NCBI GenBank assembly: GCA_937997955.1
Contig: CALLDR010000176.1
Span: forward strand, 1-7,334
Origin: an uncultured Emergencia sp.
GTDB taxonomy: Bacteria; Bacillota; Clostridia; Peptostreptococcales; Anaerovoracaceae
DNA length: 7,334 nucleotides
Direction of reading: 5' to 3'
Shown here: positions 1 to 6,440 of the stretch, one piece after another
Position numbering within the stretch: position 1 is the stretch's first letter
Layout of the letters: the number at the start of each line of letters is the position of its first letter
Translations under genes and position numbers: made by a program
Notes under the pieces: model-generated
What the model was told of the DNA's origin: nothing
The model's database searches: none
Seen by the model: the letters and a program-made list of their open reading frames with translations, nothing else

Positions 1-70
1 CATGATCGCACGGCAGGGCGGCATTGAAGGCAAGAAAGCCCTGGCAAAGAATATTGCGTGCATCAAATAA
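1..70 (+). CDS. C-terminal tail of an unidentified protein (5' end outside window)
   Basis: Reading in the frame whose first full codon is at base 2, 22 codons are open and end at TAA (68-70); the other two forward frames close early. The tail is basic and ends in ...NIACIK. It is too short to place in a family. The ATG at 2-4 is probably an internal methionine and not a start, because it would give only a 22-residue product and no upstream sequence is visible to judge a ribosome binding site. The acyl-CoA dehydrogenase starts 35 nt after the stop with no terminator between them, so this is probably the preceding gene of the same operon and perhaps an enzyme of the same acyl-CoA pathway. That role is inferred from position only. 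Confidence 0.6.
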   Translation, partial: MIARQGGIEGKKALAKNIACIK

Positions 71-105
71 CGCAAGTAATCATTCGATGAAATGGAGGAT
101 AATCA

Positions 106-1245
106 ATGGAATTCAGTTATTCAAGAGAGCAGCAGATGATAAAGCAGATGTTGAAGGACTTCGCTGAGAAGGAGATCGCGCCGATTGCCGCGGAGATCGA
201 TGAAAAGGCAGAGTATCCTTACGAGACCATTAGCAAGCTGTCCAAGCTGGGTCTGATGGGCATGCCGTTTCCGGCAGAATACGGCGGAGCCGGGACGGAC
301 TATCTGACCTACATCATGGCCATCGAGGAGATCTCAAAGGTGGACGCGTCCCACGGCGTCATCATTCAGACCCACAACGCGCTGTGCTGCTGGCCGATCT
401 ATACTTATGGCACGAAGGAGCAGAAGGACAAGTATCTGCCCAAATTGCTTTCCGGCAAACACCTGGGAGCCTTTGGTCTGACGGAGCCGAACGCGGGCAC
501 CGACGCGGCAGGCACCCAGACTAAAGCGGTACTGGACGGAGACGAGTGGGTGCTTAACGGTTCCAAGATCTTCATCTCCGGGGGCGGCATCGCGGACGTC
601 TACATCATCATGGCTATGACAGATAAGAGCAAAGGAACCAAGGGCATCAGTGCCTTTATCGTAGAAAAGGGGGACCCAGGCTTCTCCGCGCCAAAGCATG
701 AGAATAAGATGGGAATCCGCGGTTCCATCGCCGCGGAGCTGGTCTTCGAAGACTGCAGAATCCCGAAAGACCGGCTGCTGAGCCAGGAAGGAAAGGGGTT
801 TAAAGTGGCCATGAGCTCCCTGGACGTAGGCAGACTGGGTATCGCGGCCCAGGCCCTCGGTATCGCCCAGGGCGCCTTTGATGAAACTGTAAAATACATG
901 AAACAGAGAAAGCAGTTCGGAAAGACTCTGGATCGTTTCCAGGCGCTGAGCTTTGAAATGGCTTCCATGAAGGTGAAGATCGACGGAGCCAGATACCTGC
1001 TGTACGACGCATGCAACAGAAGGGACAGAGGCCTGCCTTCCACCGTCGCGGCGGCAGAGGCGAAGCTTGCCTGCTCGGAAGCCGCCAGCTATGTGACCAA
1101 TAAGGCGGTGCAGTTCCACGGCGGATACGGATACATCAAAGACTATCCGGTAGAGAGAATGTACAGGGACGCCAAGATCACGGAGATCTACGAAGGCACT
1201 TCAGAAGTTATGAAGATGGTCATGAGCGGAGAAATCTTTAAATAA
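106..1245 (+). CDS. bcd: Acyl-CoA dehydrogenase, butyryl-CoA dehydrogenase type
   Basis: This is a cytoplasmic FAD flavoprotein that interconverts an acyl-CoA and its trans-2-enoyl-CoA. In anaerobes it usually acts as an enoyl-CoA reductase fed by EtfAB. At 379 residues it has the normal family length. Family marks seen: the first acyl-CoA dehydrogenase signature GAFGLTEPNAGTD at residues 121-133; RKQFGKTL at 268-275, which lies in the FAD contact region; the second signature at about 336-355, beginning QFHGGYGYI; and catalytic base Glu363 in IYEGTSEV, where short-chain dehydrogenases carry it. The ATG is supported by GGAGG at 94-98, 7 nt upstream. etfB and etfA follow directly, so the electron partner is clear. 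The substrate is not: crotonyl-CoA is the default, but acryloyl-, crotonobetainyl- or branched and aryl enoyl-CoA reductases have the same architecture. Confidence 0.95.
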   Translation: MEFSYSREQQMIKQMLKDFAEKEIAPIAAEIDEKAEYPYETISKLSKLGLMGMPFPAEYGGAGTDYLTYIMAIEEISKVDASHGVIIQTHNALCCWPIYTYGTKEQKDKYLPKLLSGKHLGAFGLTEPNAGTDAAGTQTKAVLDGDEWVLNGSKIFISGGGIADVYIIMAMTDKSKGTKGISAFIVEKGDPGFSAPKHENKMGIRGSIAAELVFEDCRIPKDRLLSQEGKGFKVAMSSLDVGRLGIAAQALGIAQGAFDETVKYMKQRKQFGKTLDRFQALSFEMASMKVKIDGARYLLYDACNRRDRGLPSTVAAAEAKLACSEAASYVTNKAVQFHGGYGYIKDYPVERMYRDAKITEIYEGTSEVMKMVMSGEIFK

Positions 1246-1248
1246 GGC

Positions 1249-1254
1249 AGGAGG
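1249..1254 (+). promoter_or_regulatory. Ribosome binding site that sets the etfB start
   Basis: AGGAGG lies 9 nt before the ATG at 1264 but only 3 nt before an in-frame GTG at 1258. Normal spacing favours the ATG. The resulting protein begins MKIIVCVKQVPDT, the usual EtfB N-terminus. Confidence 0.85.
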
Positions 1255-1263
1255 TAAGTGATA

Positions 1264-2052
1264 ATGAAAATCATCGTATGCGTAAAGCAAGTTCCAGATA
1301 CAACAGAGATCACCATCAATCCGGAGACGGGAACCCTGATCAGGGACGGCGTTCCTTCCATTCTGAATCCAGATGACGCCAATGCCCTGGAGCAGGCGCT
1401 TCAGATCAGGGACAGTCAGCCAGGAACAGAAGTGGTGGTCATCACCATGGGCCCTCCGCAGGCCAGAGAAATGCTGCAGGAGTGTATCGCCATGGGCGCG
1501 GATGACGCGATCCTGCTGTCTGACAGGGCCCTGGGCGGATCCGATACCTGGGCCACCTCCAATGCCATCGCGGCAGGTATCCGCAAGGTGGGGGATTACG
1601 ACCTGATCTTCGCGGGCAGACAGGCCATCGACGGAGATACCGCTCAGGTCGGCCCGCAGATCGCGGAAAAGCTGGGGATCCCACAGGTAACCTATGTAAA
1701 GAATTTCCGGCTGGAAGGCGGTCATGCCATCGTAGAACGGGCCCTGGAAGACGGATATGAAACCCTGAAGGTAAAGCTGCCGTGTGTATTGACGGCGATC
1801 AAAGAGCTCAACGAGCCGAGATATATGTCCGTTCCGGGCATCCTGAGGGCTACCAGACAGGAGATCAAAGTGTGGAGCGCCGAGGATATCGGTGTGGATG
1901 TGACCACTGTGGGACTGAAAGCGTCTCCGACCAACGTGTTTAAATCTTTCACGCCGAAGCCAAAGGGCGCCGGCGTCACAGTGGACGGTGACACGCCGAG
2001 AGAAAAAGCAGAAAACCTGGTAACCGCATTGAAAGAAAAGCATATCATCTAG
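1264..2052 (+). CDS. etfB: Electron transfer flavoprotein, beta subunit
   Basis: This is the small subunit of the EtfAB heterodimer that shuttles electrons to or from the acyl-CoA dehydrogenase encoded just upstream. The 262 residues match the family length. Seen: the N-terminal strand MKIIVCVKQVPDT; a VITMGPPQA loop at 59-67; the nucleotide-binding stretch GRQAIDGDTAQVGP at 118-131; and PCVLTAIKELNEPRYMSVP at 173-191, the partner-recognition region of EtfB. From memory of the family, GDTAQVGP resembles bifurcating clostridial and Acidaminococcus EtfB, whereas mitochondrial-type ETF has a divergent version and binds AMP there. That supports, without proving, an FAD in this subunit and NADH-driven bifurcation to ferredoxin. 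The gene begins 18 nt after bcd stops. The ATG at 1264 is preferred to an in-frame GTG at 1258. Confidence 0.95.
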   Translation: MKIIVCVKQVPDTTEITINPETGTLIRDGVPSILNPDDANALEQALQIRDSQPGTEVVVITMGPPQAREMLQECIAMGADDAILLSDRALGGSDTWATSNAIAAGIRKVGDYDLIFAGRQAIDGDTAQVGPQIAEKLGIPQVTYVKNFRLEGGHAIVERALEDGYETLKVKLPCVLTAIKELNEPRYMSVPGILRATRQEIKVWSAEDIGVDVTTVGLKASPTNVFKSFTPKPKGAGVTVDGDTPREKAENLVTALKEKHII

Positions 2053-2071
2053 TATGACTTGGAGGTAAAAA

Positions 2072-3151
2072 ATGACAAATTTTGCAGAGTATAAGAACGT
2101 GTGGGTTTTCGCGGAGCAGAGACAGGGAAAACTCATGAATGTTGCCCTGGAGCTGGTGGGGGAAGGCCACAAGCTTTCCAGGGAGATCAGTGAGGACACG
2201 AAGGTCTGCGCCATTCTGGCAGGCGATAAGGTGGAGCATCTGGCGGAAGAACTGTACGCATACGGCGCCGACCGGGTGTATCTTTTAGAAGATGAACTGC
2301 TGGCAAGCTATACTACCGACGGTTATGCCAAGGTGATGACTGACGCCATCAATGAGTACAAGCCGGAGATCGTCCTCTTTGGGGCTACCCATATCGGAAG
2401 AGATCTGGCGCCGAGAGTAGCGGCCAGACTGAATACGGGACTGACAGCGGACTGCACCAGGCTGGACATCAGCGTGGCCAACTACATGGATTATCTGGAG
2501 GCCAACACGACAGCCAATCTGAACGGTTTGGACAGAGAAGACCAGAGCAAGGGGCTGAAGCAGACAAGACCTGCCTTTGGAGGCAACCTGATGGCGACCA
2601 TCGTAACGCCGAATACCCGTCCGCAGATGGCCACGGTCAGACCGGGCGTCATGGCCAAAGGAGAGAAAAAGGAAGGGGCCGCGGGCGAACTGATCAGAGT
2701 CGACGTGCGTCTGAAGCCGGAAGACATTCATGTGGAAGTGATGGAAGTGGTCAAAGCGGCTAAGGAGCTGGTCTCCCTGACAGACGCCAGGATCATCTGC
2801 TCCGGAGGCAGAGGCCTGGGCAGCGCGGAGGGCTTCAGACTGATGAAAGAATTCGCGGAGAAGGTGGGCGGCGTGGTAGGAGCGTCCCGTGCGGCGGTAG
2901 ACGCGGGATGGATTGACCCGAGCCACCAGGTGGGACAGACGGGGACGACCGTTAAGCCGGAGATCTACTTTGCCTGCGGTATCAGTGGGGCGATCCAGCA
3001 TCAGGCAGGCATGCAGAACTCCAAGATCATCGTCGCCATCAACAAGGATCCGGAATGCCCGATGATGAAGCTGGCCGACTACGCTATTGAAGGGGACCTG
3101 AAAAAGGTGATTCCTGAGCTCATCACGCTGTGGGACAGTGAAGAGGCTTGA
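2072..3151 (+). CDS. etfA: Electron transfer flavoprotein, alpha subunit
   Basis: This is the large Etf subunit, which holds the electron-transferring FAD in its C-terminal domain. It has 359 residues. The N-terminal domain (about 8-200) begins NVWVFAEQRQGK and has no added ferredoxin-like 4Fe-4S domain, unlike some clostridial EtfA. The FAD domain (about 225-350) shows SGGRGLGS at 244-251, VGQTGTTVKP at 287-296, and the EtfA signature at about 298-326, including IYFACGISGAIQHQAG. All FAD-contact motifs appear intact. GGAGG at 2061-2065 lies 6 nt before the ATG, and the gap from etfB is 19 nt, so the two subunits are probably co-expressed. The stop codon overlaps the next gene's start by one base (TGATG), which links this module to the two genes that follow. 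Confidence 0.95.
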   Translation: MTNFAEYKNVWVFAEQRQGKLMNVALELVGEGHKLSREISEDTKVCAILAGDKVEHLAEELYAYGADRVYLLEDELLASYTTDGYAKVMTDAINEYKPEIVLFGATHIGRDLAPRVAARLNTGLTADCTRLDISVANYMDYLEANTTANLNGLDREDQSKGLKQTRPAFGGNLMATIVTPNTRPQMATVRPGVMAKGEKKEGAAGELIRVDVRLKPEDIHVEVMEVVKAAKELVSLTDARIICSGGRGLGSAEGFRLMKEFAEKVGGVVGASRAAVDAGWIDPSHQVGQTGTTVKPEIYFACGISGAIQHQAGMQNSKIIVAINKDPECPMMKLADYAIEGDLKKVIPELITLWDSEEA

Positions 3152-3909
3152 TGTTTTACGAAGGTTCTATTAAGATGGAATATATCACTAATTGTGCCGT
3201 ACTGATACAGTGCGGCACTGTGGTATTCTTGGTGGATGGTATTTTTTCCGGCAGACAGCCCTTTGACGTGATGGCCCCAGAGACGGAGAGAGCGCTCCTG
3301 TGCAGAGAAGGCAGGTTCAAGAATCTGCAGCATATTCTTGTAACCCATTGTCACAATGACCATTATAATGGAAGTAAGATTCTGCGGTTTCTGGAAAGAC
3401 GACCTGGGAGTAGTTTAGTGGTTCCGGCAAACGCCCGCCTGGATCAAAACAGGCTGGTTGCTTCCGATGCCCGAGTCATATTCATGAAAGGAGAAGTTGG
3501 GGAACTGCACCGGATCTTTCTGGATGAGGTGACTATAGAGTATATGAAGACGGAGCATCTAACCTATCGGTATCCAGAACATTATTGCATCAACATTGCA
3601 GCATCCGACGCCAACGTACTGCTCACAGCGGATATGGAACTGGACAGGTTAGGACTTCTGGAAAGGTTTACGAAGCGTACACATTCCGCGATCTTCGTCA
3701 ATCAGATCTGCCTATGGCATAAGAGATGGCAATTGGCGCTGAACGATCTCGGATATTCTCACATCTATTTCTATCATCTGCCCAGCGAAGAACGAGACGA
3801 GATGGGCTATAGAAGGCGGGCGCTAATCTACTGGGATAAACATAGGAAAAAGTTTCCGAACGCAGTTCTTCTCGGTGGTGAGGCGGATAGGAACGGTAAA
3901 ACACCATGA
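3151..3909 (+). CDS. Metallo-beta-lactamase-fold metal-dependent hydrolase
   Basis: This is a predicted cytoplasmic, probably dinuclear-zinc hydrolase of 252 residues with no signal peptide or membrane segment. The substrate is unknown. The metal-site order is recognisable: THCHNDH at 65-71 (H66, H68, D70, H71), a likely third ligand His144 in EHYCINI, a bridging Asp161 in LLTADME, and a last His209 in FYHLPSEERD. The start is ambiguous. The ATG at 3151 overlaps the etfA TGA, suggesting translational coupling, with a weak AGAGG at 3142-3146. The ATG at 3175 would give 244 residues beginning MEYITNCAVL, with GAAGG 10 nt upstream. A TTG at 3148 is also in frame but unlikely. Base composition is clearly lower in G+C than in etfA. 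A role as a CoA thioester hydrolase or in lipoate handling would be a guess from neighbours only. Confidence 0.85.
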   Translation: MFYEGSIKMEYITNCAVLIQCGTVVFLVDGIFSGRQPFDVMAPETERALLCREGRFKNLQHILVTHCHNDHYNGSKILRFLERRPGSSLVVPANARLDQNRLVASDARVIFMKGEVGELHRIFLDEVTIEYMKTEHLTYRYPEHYCINIAASDANVLLTADMELDRLGLLERFTKRTHSAIFVNQICLWHKRWQLALNDLGYSHIYFYHLPSEERDEMGYRRRALIYWDKHRKKFPNAVLLGGEADRNGKTP

Positions 3910-3929
3910 AGGTAATGGAGGGATAGAAA

Positions 3930-4913
3930 ATGAAATATATCGAATCGACGAGCAATAATCCATATTTTAACCTGGCCTTGGAGGAGTATATCTTTGAGCA
4001 CATGCCGCAGGACCAGGACTATTTCATGCTGTGGCAGAATATGAATACGATTGTCATAGGAAAGTATCAGAATACAGCAGAAGAGATCAACCAGGCATTT
4101 GTGGATGAGAATCATATTTCCGTAGCAAGGAGGCTTTCGGGAGGCGGGGCAGTTTATCATGATGCGGGAAATCTGAATTTTACCTTTATCGTGGATCAGG
4201 ATGCAGCACCGGATTTCAATTTCAAAGTCTTTGTCATTCCTATCGTCCAAACCCTGGCGCAGTTCGGCGTTAAGGCAGAGTTTAATGGTCGTAATGATAT
4301 CACCATAGATGGAAAGAAGTTTTCAGGTAATTCCCAGTATGGCAGGCATGGAAGGCTTCTTCATCACGGCTGCATCATGCTGGATTCTAATTTGACCAAC
4401 GTGGCCGATGCTCTGCGGGTAAAGGAGGCTAAATTTAACTCAAAAAATTCCAAGTCAGTCCGAAGTAGAGTGACTACTATCAATGCCAACGCGCCGCAGT
4501 CTATTTCTATGGACGCCTTTAAGTCGGCTTTAAAGAAGAATATTTTGGGTGACGGGGGTATCGAGCCCTATGTGCTGACAAACGAGGATTTGGCGGTTAT
4601 TGAAAGGATACAGAAAGAAAAATACGAGACCTGGGAGTGGAATTACGGCAGGGCAATCGAATATACCATGGTTCGGGAGGAGAAGTTCCCGGCCGGTCTG
4701 GTTACCGTGCATATGACGGCAGAGAACGGACAAATCAAGAAGATCAAGTTCTATGGCGATTTCTTTGGCAACGGCGAGATCAGCAGACTGGAGCAAGGCC
4801 TTTGCGGTGCCTTACTGGATGAGCATTTAGAAGAGAAGTTAGAAGAGTTGGAGCTGTGCTATTACATGAGCGGGATTACGGCATCAGAACTGGCGCGGCT
4901 TATTCGTGGATAA
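3930..4913 (+). CDS. lplA: Lipoate-protein ligase A
   Basis: It activates free lipoate with ATP to lipoyl-AMP and transfers it to a lysine of lipoyl domains, such as GcvH or 2-oxoacid dehydrogenase E2, in the cytoplasm. It has 327 residues, close to two-domain LplA. Seen: N-terminal STSNNPYFNLALEE at 6-19; the lipoate/ATP loop RRLSGGGAVYHD at 68-79; NDITIDGKKFSGNSQ at 122-136, where Lys130 aligns with the key lysine of E. coli LplA; the HHGCIMLDSNL strand at 145-155; and a small C-terminal domain from about 225, with EEKFPAGLVTVHM at 250-262. The presence of that domain suggests a self-sufficient ligase. GGAGGG at 3917-3922 is 7 nt upstream, and the preceding gene ends 20 nt before. No lipoylated protein is encoded in the window, so its target lies elsewhere. 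Confidence 0.95.
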   Translation: MKYIESTSNNPYFNLALEEYIFEHMPQDQDYFMLWQNMNTIVIGKYQNTAEEINQAFVDENHISVARRLSGGGAVYHDAGNLNFTFIVDQDAAPDFNFKVFVIPIVQTLAQFGVKAEFNGRNDITIDGKKFSGNSQYGRHGRLLHHGCIMLDSNLTNVADALRVKEAKFNSKNSKSVRSRVTTINANAPQSISMDAFKSALKKNILGDGGIEPYVLTNEDLAVIERIQKEKYETWEWNYGRAIEYTMVREEKFPAGLVTVHMTAENGQIKKIKFYGDFFGNGEISRLEQGLCGALLDEHLEEKLEELELCYYMSGITASELARLIRG

Positions 4914-5042
4914 GTTAAATAAATGATAATTTGCCGCTTTACTTTCAAGCATTAAAGTGATATCGTCGTGTTACTGGATGTCGGAATGCGGAACATATCG
5001 CTGTTCGTGGCGCACTCAGGCCTACAATGTCAAAGACAACAG

Positions 5043-5062
5043 CATTTTTCATATCAAAAATG
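5043..5062. repeat. Perfect 7-bp stem-loop
   Basis: The arms are CATTTTT (5043-5049) and AAAAATG (5056-5062), separated by 6 nt. The stem is AT-rich and weak, with no T-run after it on the + strand. It could be structural or chance. Confidence 0.4.
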
Positions 5063-5072
5063 TATGAAACAA

Positions 5073-5103
5073 CCGCATTTTCGGCACTTATCGCGAAAAT
5101 CGG
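5073..5103. repeat. 10-bp stem-loop with one bulged base
   Basis: The left arm CCGCATTTTCG (5073-5083) pairs with CGAAAATCGG (5094-5103), leaving C5076 bulged, around a 10-nt loop. It lies 26 nt before the -35 hexamer. No T-run follows it, so it is not a standard intrinsic terminator. It may be a leftover terminator, a protein-binding site, or the end of a lost element. Confidence 0.5.
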
Positions 5104-5128
5104 TGGGCTGTCGTGCGCAAAGATTGTA

Positions 5129-5157
5129 TTGACAGCAGAGAAGAAAGCTGATATAAT
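5129..5157 (+). promoter_or_regulatory. Consensus sigma-A promoter, extended -10
   Basis: TTGACA (5129-5134) and TATAAT (5152-5157) both match the consensus exactly, with the optimal 17-nt spacer. TG at 5149-5150 adds an extended -10. Transcription should start near 5164, giving a leader of about 140 nt before the UroD-family gene. Such a strong promoter in front of an accessory catabolic-looking operon would normally need repression, which fits the palindrome at the start site and the co-encoded TetR regulator. Confidence 0.88.
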
Positions 5158-5169
5158 TTCGGTAAATAA

Positions 5170-5193
5170 ATTTAGTGAATGAATTTACTGAAT
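5170..5193. promoter_or_regulatory. Candidate TetR-type operator, 24-bp imperfect palindrome
   Basis: The left half is ATTTAGTGAATG; the reverse complement of the right half is ATTCAGTAAATT. Nine of 12 positions pair. It begins about 6 nt after the expected transcription start, so a bound protein would block initiation or early elongation. Its size suits a TetR-family dimer, and a TetR gene is in the operon it would control. A second overlapping inverted pair, GTAAAT (5162-5167) and ATTTAC (5183-5188), is present. Binding is inferred. Confidence 0.6.
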
Positions 5194-5210
5194 GGAATTA
5201 CTGGAAATCA

Positions 5211-5280
5211 ACGCTGCAATAAGCTGCAATAAGCTGCAATAAGCTGCAGTAAGTTGCAGTAAGTTGCTGTGAGATGCTGT
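5211..5280. repeat. Tandem 10-bp repeats in the leader of the UroD-family gene
   Basis: Seven adjacent 10-bp units run from 5211: acgctgcaat, aagctgcaat twice, aagctgcagt, aagttgcagt, aagttgctgt, gagatgctgt. Neighbouring units differ by zero to three bases, so the array decays steadily towards the gene. It lies in the presumed untranslated leader and ends 26 nt before the start codon. CTGCAA (5234-5239) can pair with TTGCAG (5254-5259), so the transcript could fold. The 10-bp period puts each unit on the same face of the DNA helix. Slippage polymorphism is also possible. Confidence 0.85.
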
Positions 5281-5306
5281 GAAAATGAGCGAAAGGAGCG
5301 GTAAAC

Positions 5307-6410
5307 ATGGAAAAATGGAAAGAAAACCTGGAGCTGATCCGGCGCGCTGTGCGCTGTGAAAAGGTAGAGCGGGTGCCCGTGACGCCCAGCGCCGACGGTT
5401 ATTACGCCCGCCAGGCGGGTATCACCATCAGGGAATACATGGAAGACGGCAGTCTGGCGTGTCAGGCAAGTCTCCGGGAACATCTGCGCATGGAGGCGGA
5501 CGCGACGCAGACCATCATCGCTTCACCCTATAACCTGGGCCGTTTTTGGATGTCAAAGGTAGCGGTGCCGGGCCGTGAGCTGGCCGACGACGCCATGTGG
5601 CAGATCAAAGAGGAGAAGCTGATGACGGCGGAGGACTACGACCTGCTGAAGGACATGGGCTGGCACGCTTTTCAGGAGAAGTATCTGGCAGAGCGATGCA
5701 ATCTGGACGAGGAAGCCCTTGCCAGATTTCGCGCGGACTCCGCGGAGAGCCGCAAAAAATTTGAAGAGGCGGGCATCCCAAGCATCTGCGACTTCCTCAT
5801 GGTAACGCCCTTTGAGTCCCTGTGCGGGGCAAGAACCCTGAGCGCGTTTTTCGCGGAGGATATGATAGGCAGCCCGAAACGGGTGCTGGAGGCAACGGAT
5901 ATCATACTGCAGGAGAACCTGGAAAGCTACAGGCAGCAGCTTTCCGGAGGAACAGCCGCAGGCGTGTGGATCGGAGGCTGGCGGACCAGTCCCAACCTGA
6001 TATCGCCAAAGGCCTTTGAGAAGTTCGTCTGGCCGTCCTTTAAGGCTTACTACGATCTCTGCATGGATATGGACGTGATTCCCATCTTCCATCTGGATTC
6101 AGACTGGACCAGGGGCCTTGAATTTTTCAACCGTCTGGATAAGAAGAGCTTTATCGTCGCCTTTGACGGAACCACGGACATCAGGAAGGCGCGGCAGGTA
6201 TTGGGGCCGGAGGTCTGCATCATGGGAGACGTGCCGTGTACCATGCTGACCTACGGCGAGCCGGAGGAAGTGACAGCATATGTCAACCAGCTTCTTTCCG
6301 ATATCGGGCCGCGGGGCTGCATCATCTCCAGCGGCTGCGACATCCCGTCGGACGCCAGGGGCGAGAACGTTTTGGCCATGAGCCGGGCAGCCCACAGCTT
6401 TCCCGTATAG
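5307..6410 (+). CDS. Uroporphyrinogen decarboxylase-superfamily protein (corrinoid methyltransferase-like)
   Basis: This 367-residue soluble protein has the (beta/alpha)8 UroD fold shared by haem-pathway HemE and by methylcobamide:CoM methyltransferases (MtaA/MtbA). Seen: N-terminal RVPVTPSADGYYARQAG at 22-38; VIPIFHLDSDWTRGLEFF at 257-274; IMGDVPCTML at 305-314; and a C-terminal SSGCDIPSDARGEN at 341-354, resembling the S-x-G-C-x-I-P end of MtaA-like proteins. MtaA proteins bind zinc with H-x-C plus a distal Cys. Here His262 and Cys344 are kept but the middle position is Asp264, so zinc binding or the methyl acceptor may differ. The HemE active-site arginine loop (RQAGRYLPEY type) is absent, so haem synthesis is unlikely. 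AAGGAG at 5293-5298 is 8 nt before ATG. It is co-transcribed with a TetR gene. No corrinoid protein or MttB-like methyltransferase is in view, so the substrate is unknown. Confidence 0.85.
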   Translation: MEKWKENLELIRRAVRCEKVERVPVTPSADGYYARQAGITIREYMEDGSLACQASLREHLRMEADATQTIIASPYNLGRFWMSKVAVPGRELADDAMWQIKEEKLMTAEDYDLLKDMGWHAFQEKYLAERCNLDEEALARFRADSAESRKKFEEAGIPSICDFLMVTPFESLCGARTLSAFFAEDMIGSPKRVLEATDIILQENLESYRQQLSGGTAAGVWIGGWRTSPNLISPKAFEKFVWPSFKAYYDLCMDMDVIPIFHLDSDWTRGLEFFNRLDKKSFIVAFDGTTDIRKARQVLGPEVCIMGDVPCTMLTYGEPEEVTAYVNQLLSDIGPRGCIISSGCDIPSDARGENVLAMSRAAHSFPV

Positions 6411-6440
6411 CTTTGAGCGGACAAAGGGAGGGTAATTACC

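Larger units (their letters stand above)
4914..5306 (+). other. 393-nt intergenic region between lplA and the UroD-family operon
   Basis: I see no convincing gene. From left to right it holds an AT-rich stretch after the lplA stop with only a weak ACTTT/AAAGT hairpin, two stem-loops (5043-5062 and 5073-5103), a consensus promoter (5129-5157), a palindrome (5170-5193) and a 10-bp repeat array (5211-5280). No T-run follows the hairpins, so a classical terminator for the upstream operon is not evident. The first half (4914-5120) is unexplained and could include the remnant of an inactivated gene. Confidence 0.7.

Noticed and set aside
1258..1263. GTG start for etfB, two codons upstream of the ATG
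   Set aside because: It lies only 3 nt after AGGAGG, while the ATG at 1264 has normal spacing and gives the standard EtfB N-terminus.
1201..2214. Long open frame on the - strand opposite etfB and the start of etfA
   Set aside because: The protein it would encode has no family motifs and lies opposite well-supported genes. Long antisense frames are common in G+C-rich coding DNA.
4986..5132. Small + strand reading frame of 48 codons in the intergenic region
   Set aside because: It has no ribosome binding site, no recognisable motif, and ends inside the -35 hexamer of the promoter. Chance is the simplest explanation.
5274..5287. ATG codons upstream of the UroD-family start (5274, 5285) as a leader peptide
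   Set aside because: The first gives a two-codon frame (ATG CTG TGA) and the second an out-of-frame peptide. Neither has a ribosome binding site, whereas AAGGAG at 5293-5298 points to 5307.
5307..6410. Calling this gene hemE (haem pathway uroporphyrinogen decarboxylase)
   Set aside because: The HemE active-site N-terminal loop is missing and the C-terminal S-G-C-x-I-P motif resembles methyltransferase-type members. No haem genes are nearby.
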